From Leadbetterella lacustris (GTDB lineage: Bacteria; Bacteroidota; Bacteroidia; Cytophagales; Spirosomataceae): 64,000 nt of DNA. Below, one piece after another: positions 37,000 through 45,803 of this stretch. Below the pieces are notes generated by a model that worked only from the letters and a program-made list of their open reading frames with translations, searched no databases and was not told the origin of the DNA. The stretch covers positions 38,471-102,470 of the forward strand of contig OZ248433.1 of assembly GCA_965234335.1 (NCBI GenBank), given 5' to 3'. Positions within the stretch are counted from its first letter, which is position 1. Each line of letters begins with the position of its first letter. Both the position numbers and the translations under genes were made by a program.

Positions 37000-37452
37000 A
37001 TGGCAAATCGTTCAGCAAAAGATTATTGGTTAGTAGGTACACAATTCTTTTTGTTTTTTCTATTTCTTTTTCCAACAAACTACCACTTTAAGGTAGTGGC
37101 TTTTATGAAAATTCCGAGTTTGATTTTGACGATTTTGGGCTTCACTGTGGTTTTAGTGGCTTTGTTTAATTTAGACAAGTCCTTGACGGCATTTCCAACA
37201 CCCAAAAATAATTCTGAACTGATTACTTCGGGTCTTTATAAGTATGTGCGGCATCCAATTTATACCGGTATTCTGTTAACTGTTTTTGGTTATAGTATAT
37301 ATTCCATGTCTATTTCGAGGCTGACTGTTTCGTTATTGCTTTCGATTTTATTTTATTTCAAAACCAACTATGAAGAGCAGAAACTCTCAGAGAAATACAC
37401 TGACTATCAAGCTTACAAGTTAAAATTAGGTCGCTTTTTGCCAAGATTTTAG
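37000..37452 (+). CDS. Isoprenylcysteine carboxyl-methyltransferase-like membrane protein
   Basis: The 150-residue protein has an N-terminal helix pair. The family motif is at about 80-105 (TSGLYKYVRHPIYTGILL), and the end is YEEQKLSEKYTDYQAYKLKLGRFLPRF, typical of ICMT/PEMT-like proteins that use S-adenosylmethionine. The substrate is unknown. An overlapping in-frame start upstream cannot be excluded. Confidence 0.88.
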   Translation: MANRSAKDYWLVGTQFFLFFLFLFPTNYHFKVVAFMKIPSLILTILGFTVVLVALFNLDKSLTAFPTPKNNSELITSGLYKYVRHPIYTGILLTVFGYSIYSMSISRLTVSLLLSILFYFKTNYEEQKLSEKYTDYQAYKLKLGRFLPRF

Positions 37453-37618
37453 TGTTCTTATTGGGGTTAGTTCAATTTTTTGGCTCATCGCCTTGTGCTT
37501 TTTGTCTGATGTTGTTTGAGACACTTGAGGGCTGACATATCGTTTTGTAAGGGTGCTTATTTGAAGTTTATTTTTTATATGAAAATATTGTCATATATTT
37601 GAATTAAATATATTTTCA

Positions 37619-37933
37619 ATGTGTTGGTCAGTTATGGTACAAGCAATTAACTTAGAGAAGTTCGAAAAGGCGGCGTTTATCTTGAAAACCGTGGCACATC
37701 CTATGCGGTTGGCCATAGTCGAACTTTTAAACGCCAATGAGTCACTTTCGGTGAATGAAATCTGCGAAAAACTCAACAGTGAACAGTCTTTGGTGTCGCA
37801 TCACTTAATCAACATGAAGCTAAAAGGGATTTTGCAGTCTAGTAGAGAAGGTCAGTTTATTAATTATTCTTTAAAACTTAAGGAAATCAATAACTTGCTC
37901 GATTGTGTAGAAAACTGTACTTGTCACTTTTAA
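37619..37933 (+). CDS. ArsR-family winged-helix regulator
   Basis: The protein is up to 104 residues. An ATG at 37634 (MVQAINLEKF) is as likely as the one at 37619. The winged helix is clear (VAHPMRLAIVELL, EQSLVSHHLINMKLKGIL). The C-terminus is CVENCTCHF, giving three closely spaced cysteines that could bind metal or react with sulfide or persulfide. It precedes sulfur genes and probably controls them (inference). Confidence 0.9.
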   Translation: MCWSVMVQAINLEKFEKAAFILKTVAHPMRLAIVELLNANESLSVNEICEKLNSEQSLVSHHLINMKLKGILQSSREGQFINYSLKLKEINNLLDCVENCTCHF

Positions 37934-38023
37934 TATTTTTTTATTAACTATATGACAAAATTAACATATATTCATAAGTCTATGGTTTAAGTAGATTATT
38001 ATTTAGCTTTTTTGATTGGAATA

Positions 38024-38821
38024 ATGGAAATAATTGGATTTTTCGGTGCCTTATTGATGGGTATCTCTTTGGGATTGATTGGAGGCGGTGGTTCTATTCT
38101 TACCGTGCCCATTCTTGTATACTTATTTCATGAAGACCCCGTTTTGGCTACGGCGTATTCACTTTTTATAGTTGGTTTTACAAGTTTATTGGGTTCTACG
38201 AGTCACATTAAGCAGGGGAACATTCATTGGCGAACCGCCTTGGTGTTCGGCATTCCTTCTATTATTAGTGTGTACATCACTCGTCAGTTTCTGGTTCCAC
38301 TTATTCCGCAAGAGATTTTTAGGTTAGGTGATTTTTTAGTAACCAAGCCCATTCTAATGCTGTTGGTGTTTGCTGTTTTGATGGTTATAGCCTCCTACTC
38401 AATGATAAAGCCAGGTAAAAACCATGTGGACGGTGCGGTAGAAGAAGTAGATTACAGATATTTGCTGATTCTGCTCGAAGGCTTTGGTGTCGGTGTGATT
38501 ACAGGTTTTGTGGGTGCTGGTGGAGGTTTTTTGATTATTCCGGCTTTGGTACTTTTGGCCAAACTCCCCATGAAAAAAGCAGTGGGTACGTCATTGGTAA
38601 TCATTGGGCTAAAGTCGCTCATCGGTTTTATAGGTGATGTGAATGGTAACTCGCTGATAGATTGGAGATTTCTGGCCATTTTTTCCTCTATTGCTGCTGT
38701 AGGTATTTTCTTGGGAAGTCATTTTTCTAAGAAAGTAAAGGACGAAAAGCTAAAGCCTATTTTTGGATATTTTGTCTTGATTATGGGCATTTATATTTTA
38801 GTAAAAGAACTGATTTTTTAA
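38024..38821 (+). CDS. Sulfite exporter TauE/SafE family permease
   Basis: The ATG at 38024 is preferred over a TTG at 38012. The protein is about 265 residues with eight hydrophobic segments and two inverted repeats, each opening with a glycine-rich turn (GLIGGGGSILTVPILVY and GFVGAGGGFLIIPALVLL). The family moves organosulfonates, sulfite or other anions. It sits between an ArsR gene and a persulfide dioxygenase, so a sulfur oxyanion is the likely cargo. Confidence 0.9.
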   Translation: MEIIGFFGALLMGISLGLIGGGGSILTVPILVYLFHEDPVLATAYSLFIVGFTSLLGSTSHIKQGNIHWRTALVFGIPSIISVYITRQFLVPLIPQEIFRLGDFLVTKPILMLLVFAVLMVIASYSMIKPGKNHVDGAVEEVDYRYLLILLEGFGVGVITGFVGAGGGFLIIPALVLLAKLPMKKAVGTSLVIIGLKSLIGFIGDVNGNSLIDWRFLAIFSSIAAVGIFLGSHFSKKVKDEKLKPIFGYFVLIMGIYILVKELIF

Positions 38822-38864
38822 TAAATATTTTTTGACTGGTGTTTCACAATAACCAAATAATACT

Positions 38865-40283
38865 ATGCTATTAGAACAAATTTATACGGGTTGCTTGGCT
38901 CAAGGAGCCTATTATGTGGAGTCTGAGGGCGAATGTGTGATTATCGATCCACTTCGTGAGGTCAACCAATACATTGAGAAAGCCACTGAAAATGGTGCTA
39001 AAATCAAATATATTCTTGAAACGCACTTTCATGCCGACTTTGTGAGTGGACACTTGGAGCTTTCTAAAAAAACAGGTGCAACCATCGTTTTTGGTCCAAC
39101 TGCCAAGCCTGATTTTGAAGCACTTATTGCTACTGATGGTCAGATTTTAGAGGTAGGTAAGCTAAAAATCAAGGTTTTGCATACACCCGGCCATACCATG
39201 GAATCTACCACCTATTTGTTGTTTGACGAAAACGGCAAAGAGTATTGTATTTTCTCTGGCGATACCTTGTTTATCGGTGACGTAGGTCGTCCGGACCTGG
39301 CTCAAAAATCTGACCTGACTATTCATGATTTGGCTGGTTTTCTTTTTGATTCATTAAGAAACAAAATCATGACTTTGCCAGACTCGCTTTTGGTTTATCC
39401 GGCACACGGTGCAGGTTCGGCATGTGGCAAAAACATGAGCAAAGAAACCTACGATACCTTGGGCAACCAAAAGATGTTTAACTATGCCTTGCGTGCCAAC
39501 ATGAGCCGTGAGGAGTTTATTAAGGAAGTGACGGATGGCCTCGAATTGGTGCCGCCACCCTATTATTTCCCTAAAAACGTAATGATGAACAAAACGGGTG
39601 CAAAAGACGTGGATACTGTAAAATCGCAAGTGCAGGCACTTTCGCCAGCTGCTTTTGAGGCTGCCGCCAACGAAACTGGGGCTATAATGATAGATACCCG
39701 TCCGCAACAAACTTTTAAGGATGCTTTTGTGCCCAACTCTATTTTTATTGGTATCAAGGGTGATTTTGCTCCTTGGGTAGGCACACTTTTGACCGATATT
39801 GAGCAACCAATATTAATCATTGCCGATGAGGAAAGCAGAGAGGAAGTAATCACCAGATTGTCAAGAGTTGGATACGACAATATAATCGGCTATTTAGACG
39901 GAGGAATAAACGCTTGGGTAAATGCTGGAAAAGAAACAGACAGCATTGTGTCTATTACTGCCGCAGATTTTGCATCTAAATTTAAAGAAGTCGAGGGTAA
40001 ATTAATTTTAAAAGACGTAAGAAAACCAACTGAATACTCAGCAGAACATGTGGATGAAGCCATGAATATTCCATTGGCGAATTTGAGCAAAAATATGGCC
40101 GAATTCTCAAAGACAGAAACCAATTATGTGCATTGTGCTGGTGGTTATAGGTCAATGATAGCGGTCTCTATTCTAAAATCTCGTGGTTTTGATAATCTTA
40201 TAGACGTAGAGGGTGGTTTTAAGGCTATCTCCGAAACAGACGTACCAAGAACGGATTTCGTATGTCAAACCAAAATGAAGTAA
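38865..40283 (+). CDS. Persulfide dioxygenase-like MBL hydrolase fused to two rhodanese domains
   Basis: The 472-residue protein has an N-terminal MBL domain with THFHADFVSGH (about 52-62), HTPGHT and FSGDTLFIGDVGRPD, as in ETHE1-type persulfide dioxygenases. Two rhodanese domains follow (about 260-355 and 365-465). The last holds the active Cys in YVHCAGGYRSM; the first shows ADEESREE at the expected position and lacks Cys, so it is probably inactive. It should oxidise glutathione or protein persulfide to sulfite. Confidence 0.92.
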   Translation: MLLEQIYTGCLAQGAYYVESEGECVIIDPLREVNQYIEKATENGAKIKYILETHFHADFVSGHLELSKKTGATIVFGPTAKPDFEALIATDGQILEVGKLKIKVLHTPGHTMESTTYLLFDENGKEYCIFSGDTLFIGDVGRPDLAQKSDLTIHDLAGFLFDSLRNKIMTLPDSLLVYPAHGAGSACGKNMSKETYDTLGNQKMFNYALRANMSREEFIKEVTDGLELVPPPYYFPKNVMMNKTGAKDVDTVKSQVQALSPAAFEAAANETGAIMIDTRPQQTFKDAFVPNSIFIGIKGDFAPWVGTLLTDIEQPILIIADEESREEVITRLSRVGYDNIIGYLDGGINAWVNAGKETDSIVSITAADFASKFKEVEGKLILKDVRKPTEYSAEHVDEAMNIPLANLSKNMAEFSKTETNYVHCAGGYRSMIAVSILKSRGFDNLIDVEGGFKAISETDVPRTDFVCQTKMK

Positions 40284-40315
40284 GAATATATTTAAGGGTT
40301 AAATAGTAATCGAAT

Positions 40316-40350
40316 AATTGGGGTGCAGTTGTTTTTGTACCCCAAATTAT
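40316..40350 (+). terminator. Intrinsic terminator after the persulfide dioxygenase gene
   Basis: TTGGGGT (40318-40324) pairs with ACCCCAA (40339-40345) and is followed by the T-rich ATTATTTTGC. It separates the first part of the sulfur island from the YeeE genes. Confidence 0.7.
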
Positions 40351-40481
40351 TTTGCTAATTTTAATAATAGTATCATTTCAAGAAGAAATATTGTTAATTT
40401 GCCCAAAGTTGTTTTTTGAATTTAACCTTCCGCCCAACTATTTTTTATAGAAGTATTTAAACCAAAAAAATATATAACATT

Positions 40482-41054
40482 ATGTTGGAATTTGTAAAAC
40501 AGCCCTGGCATTGGTCAATTGCCGGCCTATTCATTGGCCTCACAGTGCCGGTTCTCTTAATTATCGGGAATAAAAATTTTGGAATTTCGTCTTCTCTTAG
40601 ACATTTGTGTGCCGCATGTATTCCGGCTAACATTCCATTGTTTAAGTACAATTGGAAAAACGAAATGTGGAATTTATTCTTCGTTGTTGGTGTCTTTTTG
40701 GGTGGTTTTATGGGTACTTTTTGGCTCGGCAATGACGCTGACATTCAAATAGCCCAGAGCACCATCGACGATTTAAGGGTTCTTGGTGTTAGTGATTTTT
40801 CTAGTCTTATGCCTGTTGATATTTTTAGTTTTGAAAATCTGTTTACACTTAAAGGCCTCTTTTTCTTTGTAATAGGTGGTTTTTTGGTGGGTTTTGGAAC
40901 AAGGTATGCCGGTGGTTGCACCTCGGGTCACTCCATTATGGGTTTGGCTAGTTTACAATGGCCATCGTTGGTAGCTACCATATTCTTTATGTTGGGTGGT
41001 TTTGCTATGACCCACTTCGGTCTTCCCTTAATTTTTAACCTCATAAACAAATAA
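40482..41054 (+). CDS. YeeE/YedE-type sulfur transporter, N-terminal half
   Basis: The 190-residue protein has about four membrane helices and the cysteine motif GGCTSGHSIMGLAS near 143-156, typical of YeeE/YedE proteins that import thiosulfate or related sulfur. It is the first of two adjacent genes that together equal a full-length transporter; 3 bp separate them. Confidence 0.9.
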   Translation: MLEFVKQPWHWSIAGLFIGLTVPVLLIIGNKNFGISSSLRHLCAACIPANIPLFKYNWKNEMWNLFFVVGVFLGGFMGTFWLGNDADIQIAQSTIDDLRVLGVSDFSSLMPVDIFSFENLFTLKGLFFFVIGGFLVGFGTRYAGGCTSGHSIMGLASLQWPSLVATIFFMLGGFAMTHFGLPLIFNLINK

Positions 41055-41057
41055 GAC

Positions 41058-41531
41058 ATGAAAGAAGATAGAAATCCGGTGTGTGATGCACCCAATGAAT
41101 CGAAGCAAAAAGAGAGTTTTTTCGCCGATACAAAATACTTAGTGGTTGGAGCACTTTTCGGAATCGTATTCGTAAAGGCTGAGATTATCTCGTGGTTCAG
41201 AATTCAGGAAATGTTCCGTATGCAAAGTTTCCACATGTACGGAGTCATAGGTACGGCAGTGGTCGTGGGAATGATTTCTTTGTTAATAATCAAGAAATTC
41301 AATATCAAAACCCTCAATGGAGAAGAAATCGTGATAGCCAAAAAGCCATTTTCTAAGGGTGTTATTTATGGCGGGTTTATGTTTGGACTAGGTTGGGCCA
41401 TTACTGGAGCTTGTCCAGGACCATTGTTTGCTCAAATAGGCTCAGGCTATTTGGTAGTTATAATTACTTTTCTTAGTGCCATGGCCGGCACTTGGACCTA
41501 CGGTTTATTGCAGAAAAAACTGCCGCATTAA
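41058..41531 (+). CDS. YeeE/YedE-type sulfur transporter, C-terminal half
   Basis: The 157-residue protein has four membrane helices after a charged N-terminus (residues 1-25). It holds the second cysteine motif GACPGPLFAQIG near 119-130. It works with the preceding gene as a split YeeE. The order thiosulfate importer then SoxB-like then TsdA-like suggests thiosulfate handling. Confidence 0.9.
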   Translation: MKEDRNPVCDAPNESKQKESFFADTKYLVVGALFGIVFVKAEIISWFRIQEMFRMQSFHMYGVIGTAVVVGMISLLIIKKFNIKTLNGEEIVIAKKPFSKGVIYGGFMFGLGWAITGACPGPLFAQIGSGYLVVIITFLSAMAGTWTYGLLQKKLPH

Positions 41532-41552
41532 TCGTTTACAATATTGAGCCTT

Positions 41553-43232
41553 ATGAAAAATAATAATGAAGGTGCAAGAAGAAGTTTTTTGAAAAAATCG
41601 ATATTGTCTGGTCTAGGTTTGGCTGTTACTCCATTGGCAAAAGCTGAGGAAGGTTTGGTGGCAGAGTCTGCAAAATCGAACAATAAAGTAACTTTTTTGA
41701 TTACTTCTGACATTCATGCTCAAGTCAATACTCACGACGAGTTTTTCTTTGAAAACGGCAAAAATGTTTTTAAGAAAAGAGGAGGGTTGGCTGTTTTAAA
41801 GACCATGCTGGATACTTTGAAAAAGCAGAATCCAGAAAACACAATTGTGTATGATGGAGGCGATTTTTTTCATGGCCATGCACTCGCAACTGCCACAGAG
41901 GGCGAAGCTTTGATACCTATTTTTAACAGTCTAGGTTATGATTTGATGCTACCAGGCAACTGGGAGGTGGTGTATAAAAAGAAAAAAATGATGTACGACT
42001 TGGGACATGTAAATGCAGCCAAGATTTGTGCAAACATGTGGCATTCGGCCGAAGAGGAGTTTAAAGGAGAGTTGGTTTACCCACCATTTTGGATAAAATA
42101 TATGGGTGGTGCTAAAGTTGGGGTACTTGGATATACAGACCATTTGGTTCCGAAAAGACAGTCGCCAGCATACAGCAAAGGTCTAAAATATGAACATCCA
42201 GAGTTTAATTTGGCCAGATATGTCAAATATTTGAAAGAAGTCGAAAACTGCGGCATTATACTTTTGGTGGCACATATTGGGCTTGCTCAGCAAGTTGGTT
42301 TGGCAAACAACCCAGCTGTTGAGGGTGTAGATTTAATCATTGGAGCTGATACGCATGAGCGTTTGAGGAAGCCCATCGAAGGTAAATACTGCCCTGTAGT
42401 GGAATGTGGTTCATTTGGTTCGTTTGTAGGCAAATTGGATTTAGTTGTTGAAAATCATAAACTTAAGGAGTTTAAATATCAACTTTTAGAAGTAGATCCG
42501 ACCAAATATAAACCAAACCTCGGTCTACAGAAAATGATAGATCAAGCTATATTACCATTAAAAACAGATTTGGAGAAGGTGATTGGGTATTCTAAAACAC
42601 CATTGATGCGGTATTATGTGATGGAAACTCCAATGGACAATTTTATAACTGATGCAATAAAATGGAAATTAAATCCCGATATAGCACTTTCAAATGGATT
42701 CAGGTTTTGCCAACCGCTTTCATCAAAAAATTCGAATGGGCTAATTCCAATCACAAAAGAGTTTTTGGCTAATATGTTACCAGTAAATAGTGAGGCTAAA
42801 ACTGCGGTGGTAACTGGAAATCAAGTTTGGGACTGGGCTGAAAAAGAACTTCAAAATGCATTTGCAAGTGATCCTACTAAGCGTTTTGGTGGTTGGTTTG
42901 TACGGTATTCGGGTATGGTAATGAACTTTACGACCAAGAATGCTTTTGGCAAACGCGTAAATTGGATAAAAGTTGGCGGGCAGCCACTGGATATGGAAAG
43001 AGAATATACCATAGTAGCTTGTGAACGAGAAGGAGATCCTTTGGATACATTATGCAGAATGGAGCATGTGAAAAATCCTCAAAAGTTGAATATTACCTTA
43101 CATGCTATAATTGAGGAATACCTGATTGCAAATTCACCGATTGCTCCGAAGCTCGAAAAACGTGCTACAGCTACTGACGAACCAGATACATTGCTGACAC
43201 AATTGCGTGGTTATGACTATGAATTTATGTGA
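41553..43232 (+). CDS. SoxB-like thiosulfohydrolase/5'-nucleotidase family protein
   Basis: The ATG at 41553 gives about 559 residues with a Tat signal (RRSFLKKSILSG). The metallophosphoesterase core has TSDIHAQVNTHDE, YDGGDFFHG, PGNWEVVY, LVAHIGL and GADTHER; a 5'-nucleotidase C-terminal domain follows. The GNWE form of the motif, with W, is characteristic of SoxB as opposed to ordinary nucleotidases (GNHE). No SoxA, X, Y or Z genes are seen here, so full Sox function is not shown. Confidence 0.85.
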   Translation: MKNNNEGARRSFLKKSILSGLGLAVTPLAKAEEGLVAESAKSNNKVTFLITSDIHAQVNTHDEFFFENGKNVFKKRGGLAVLKTMLDTLKKQNPENTIVYDGGDFFHGHALATATEGEALIPIFNSLGYDLMLPGNWEVVYKKKKMMYDLGHVNAAKICANMWHSAEEEFKGELVYPPFWIKYMGGAKVGVLGYTDHLVPKRQSPAYSKGLKYEHPEFNLARYVKYLKEVENCGIILLVAHIGLAQQVGLANNPAVEGVDLIIGADTHERLRKPIEGKYCPVVECGSFGSFVGKLDLVVENHKLKEFKYQLLEVDPTKYKPNLGLQKMIDQAILPLKTDLEKVIGYSKTPLMRYYVMETPMDNFITDAIKWKLNPDIALSNGFRFCQPLSSKNSNGLIPITKEFLANMLPVNSEAKTAVVTGNQVWDWAEKELQNAFASDPTKRFGGWFVRYSGMVMNFTTKNAFGKRVNWIKVGGQPLDMEREYTIVACEREGDPLDTLCRMEHVKNPQKLNITLHAIIEEYLIANSPIAPKLEKRATATDEPDTLLTQLRGYDYEFM

Positions 43233-43310
43233 AAATCTGACCCAAACTTAATTTGAAAATTAACGACTAGGACGAAGCGTATTTGCGTCCTAGCAGTAAA
43301 ATATTTAAAG

Positions 43311-44336
43311 ATGAAAAATAAACTTGTAACTTTCAAAATACTAAAGTCCATTCTTTTGGCTTTAGCCTTGTTGGCTTTTACATTTATTATCGCAGTTATA
43401 TCGGGTTCTTCTAGTTTTTTTATGGGTAAAAATGAAGAAGTAGTAACCCCAAAGGACACCGTAATGTATCAAAAACCGCTTTGGCAAGCCATGAGCATGG
43501 ATGCTTTGATACATGAAAAAGACCCCGAGCTGATAAAGTACGGCAAGGAGTTAATAGCAAATACCGCTGTTTATCTTGGTCCAAAAGGAAAAGTTAGGGC
43601 GATGTCTAATGGCATGAATTGTCAGAATTGTCACCTCGACGCTGGTACTCGACCTTGGGGAAACAACTACGGGGCGGTACTTTCTACTTACCCGAAGTTC
43701 AGAGGTAGGAGTGGTTCGGTAGAAAATATTCAAAAACGCATCAACGATTGTTTTGAGAGAAGTTTGAACGGCCAAAGTCTGGACACCAACAGCCGTGAAA
43801 TGATGGCTATCAAAAGTTATATCGAATTCATAGGGCAATTTGTGCCAAAGGATTCTATTCCAGCCGGAACGGGCATTACGAAGGTAAAAAATCTCAAACG
43901 TGCGGCTGACCCTGCCAAAGGTCAGCTGGTGTATGAACAAAAATGCATAACTTGTCATGGGCAAAATGGCGAGGGTATCATGAATGGCGAGGGTAATTCT
44001 TATACTTACCCGCCTTTGTGGGGGCCACACAGCTACAACAGCGGTGCAGGGCTTTACCGCCTTTCGAGATTTGCGGGTTACATAAAATCAAACATGCCCT
44101 TTGGTGCTACTTATGATAAGCCACAACTCACCGACGAAGAGAGCTGGGACATAGCTGCTTATGTGAATTCTAGACCACGGCCGAGCAAAGATCTAAGCAA
44201 AGATTGGCCAAAAATCTCTGCCAAACCCGCTGATCACCCATTTGGGCCTTATGAGGATGGTTTTTCGGAAGAACAGCACAAATATGGGCCATTTAAGCCC
44301 ATAGAGGATTTTAAAAAAGCTAAAAACAAAAAATAG
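43311..44336 (+). CDS. Diheme c-type cytochrome, thiosulfate dehydrogenase (TsdA)-like
   Basis: The 341-residue protein has an N-terminal membrane anchor (about 10-35). The first heme motif is CQNCH (near 103-107) in NGMNCQNCHLDAGTRPWG and the second is CITCH near 215-219. The segments between them (INDCFERSLNGQ, GQFVPK) match TsdA-type enzymes that join two thiosulfates to tetrathionate. An axial Met candidate lies in SNMPFG. Confidence 0.9.
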   Translation: MKNKLVTFKILKSILLALALLAFTFIIAVISGSSSFFMGKNEEVVTPKDTVMYQKPLWQAMSMDALIHEKDPELIKYGKELIANTAVYLGPKGKVRAMSNGMNCQNCHLDAGTRPWGNNYGAVLSTYPKFRGRSGSVENIQKRINDCFERSLNGQSLDTNSREMMAIKSYIEFIGQFVPKDSIPAGTGITKVKNLKRAADPAKGQLVYEQKCITCHGQNGEGIMNGEGNSYTYPPLWGPHSYNSGAGLYRLSRFAGYIKSNMPFGATYDKPQLTDEESWDIAAYVNSRPRPSKDLSKDWPKISAKPADHPFGPYEDGFSEEQHKYGPFKPIEDFKKAKNKK

Positions 44337-44365
44337 ATTCTAAAATTAATTTAAAACATACTATC

Positions 44366-44785
44366 ATGAACAAAATAATCTTTTTCATTCTTCTTGCAAC
44401 ATCTTCAGTTTTTGCCCAAAAAATAGACGACGGCAGCAAACACAAAACCGTTTTTCAGTTTGTTTCTGGAGATACTTTGTCGCAAAAATCACTCATCAAC
44501 AATCTGAAAAACTTCAAAGAAGGCTGGCCGAAGTCAAAAGTGGAGGTTGTTTTTCATGGAAATGGCATTTTTATGGTCATGACCGAGAAAACTACTTTTG
44601 CCAAAGAACTTCAGAATTTTGTAGAAAAAGAAGGTGTAAAAATGGTAGTTTGCGAAAATACCATGAAACAAAAAAAGATTAAAAAGGAGCAACTGCTGCC
44701 ATTTATGCAAACTGTGCCGATGGGCATAGGAGAGATTGTACTCAAACAAGAACAAGGCTGGAGCTATATAAAAGCTGGTTTGTAA
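44366..44785 (+). CDS. Exported DsrE-family protein
   Basis: The 139-residue protein has a signal peptide (to SVFAQ, about 18). The rest has the DsrE fold pattern: a VVFHGNGIFMV strand-loop, a middle VKMVVCENTM with a cysteine, and a late VPMGIGEIVLKQEQGW. DsrE-like proteins carry or sense sulfane sulfur. It follows TsdA by 30 bp and is probably periplasmic. Confidence 0.87.
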   Translation: MNKIIFFILLATSSVFAQKIDDGSKHKTVFQFVSGDTLSQKSLINNLKNFKEGWPKSKVEVVFHGNGIFMVMTEKTTFAKELQNFVEKEGVKMVVCENTMKQKKIKKEQLLPFMQTVPMGIGEIVLKQEQGWSYIKAGL

Positions 44786-44869
44786 GGTTTTATTGCTGAA
44801 ATCTGTGTTGTTGTATGTAAAATCTGGTGAACCTTTTTAGACTTTTTTTTGCGGTTTTTTCTTCATTTT

Positions 44870-45676
44870 ATGAAATTTGTCCTCACTTTTTTCCTAGTGT
44901 TTGGTTTTTTCTTTGACCAAAGTCAAGAAACTAAACCTGATACCTTTTCTTTAAAACGTATATTTACAAAAGGCGAACTCAAAGGCTCTATAAGGCAATT
45001 TTCTATGTTTACCGATAATCATTCTGGCCTGACGGACTATTATGCAGTGGCTATAGGAGCTGGGCTCAATTACGAGTCGAGGAGATGGAAGAATTTTCAA
45101 ATCAACTTTGGAGGTTTTTTTGTGCATGATTTGGCCTCAAGTGATTTTTCTAAAATAGACCCCATAACCAATACCATTAGTAGATACGACGCTGGCATTT
45201 TTGATTTTCTTGAACTTAACAATAGCCTAATTAGTAGGGTTGAAAAAATGAATATCAAGTATTTTTTCAAAAAATCAAGTTTGACTTTCGGTAAGCAAAT
45301 TATAAAGTCGCCTTTGGTAAATTCGCAAGATAGCCGTATGAATATTTCTATGATGGAAGGACTATATGGTGACTTCAACTCCACCCAAAATTACACCTCG
45401 AAGGCGGCTGCTTGTATCGCTCTAGCCCGCGGTTAACCTTCGAATCGTTCAAAATTGGCAATTCTATTGGCACTTATCCCATGGGCGTGTCTGTGGATGG
45501 TAAAAAGTCGAATTGCTTGTCAAATGTGGATTATAAAGCAATCTTAATGGTAGGAGGTAACACAAGTTTTAATTGCCAAAAAATGGAACGACGGCGAGCT
45601 ATATAATGACGAAAAATACCGTATAAATAAAGTAGATATGAGCAATGCCAACTTGATTTTGCATTATTGCTTTTAA
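44870..45676 (+). pseudogene. Decayed outer-membrane porin gene
   Basis: The frame from ATG 44870 (signal peptide, then RRWKNFQINFGGFFVHD and KKSSLTFGKQIIKSP) runs to a stop at 45434. Porin-like coding resumes in a second frame at about 45430-45560 (GNSIGTYPMGVSVDG, IVMVGG-like) and in a third frame at 45570-45676 (WNDGELYNDEKYRINKVDMS...LILHYCF, stop at 45674). At about 270 codons in total it is far shorter than the roughly 430 of OprD-like porins, so an internal deletion plus two frameshifts are likely. Confidence 0.8.
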
Positions 45677-45803
45677 TTTTTTTAGAATTTTTATACGGAA
45701 ATTTTCTTTCGAGTGAAATCTATAAGTTATTCTATAATAAGCTAAATTTTAAACGACGACGTGATTAAGTGCCTGAAAATTAATATTTTATTTTTTTTAA
45801 TTC

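Noticed and set aside
45412..45606. 64-codon frame on the + strand
   Set aside because: It is the middle segment of the decayed porin and not a separate gene.
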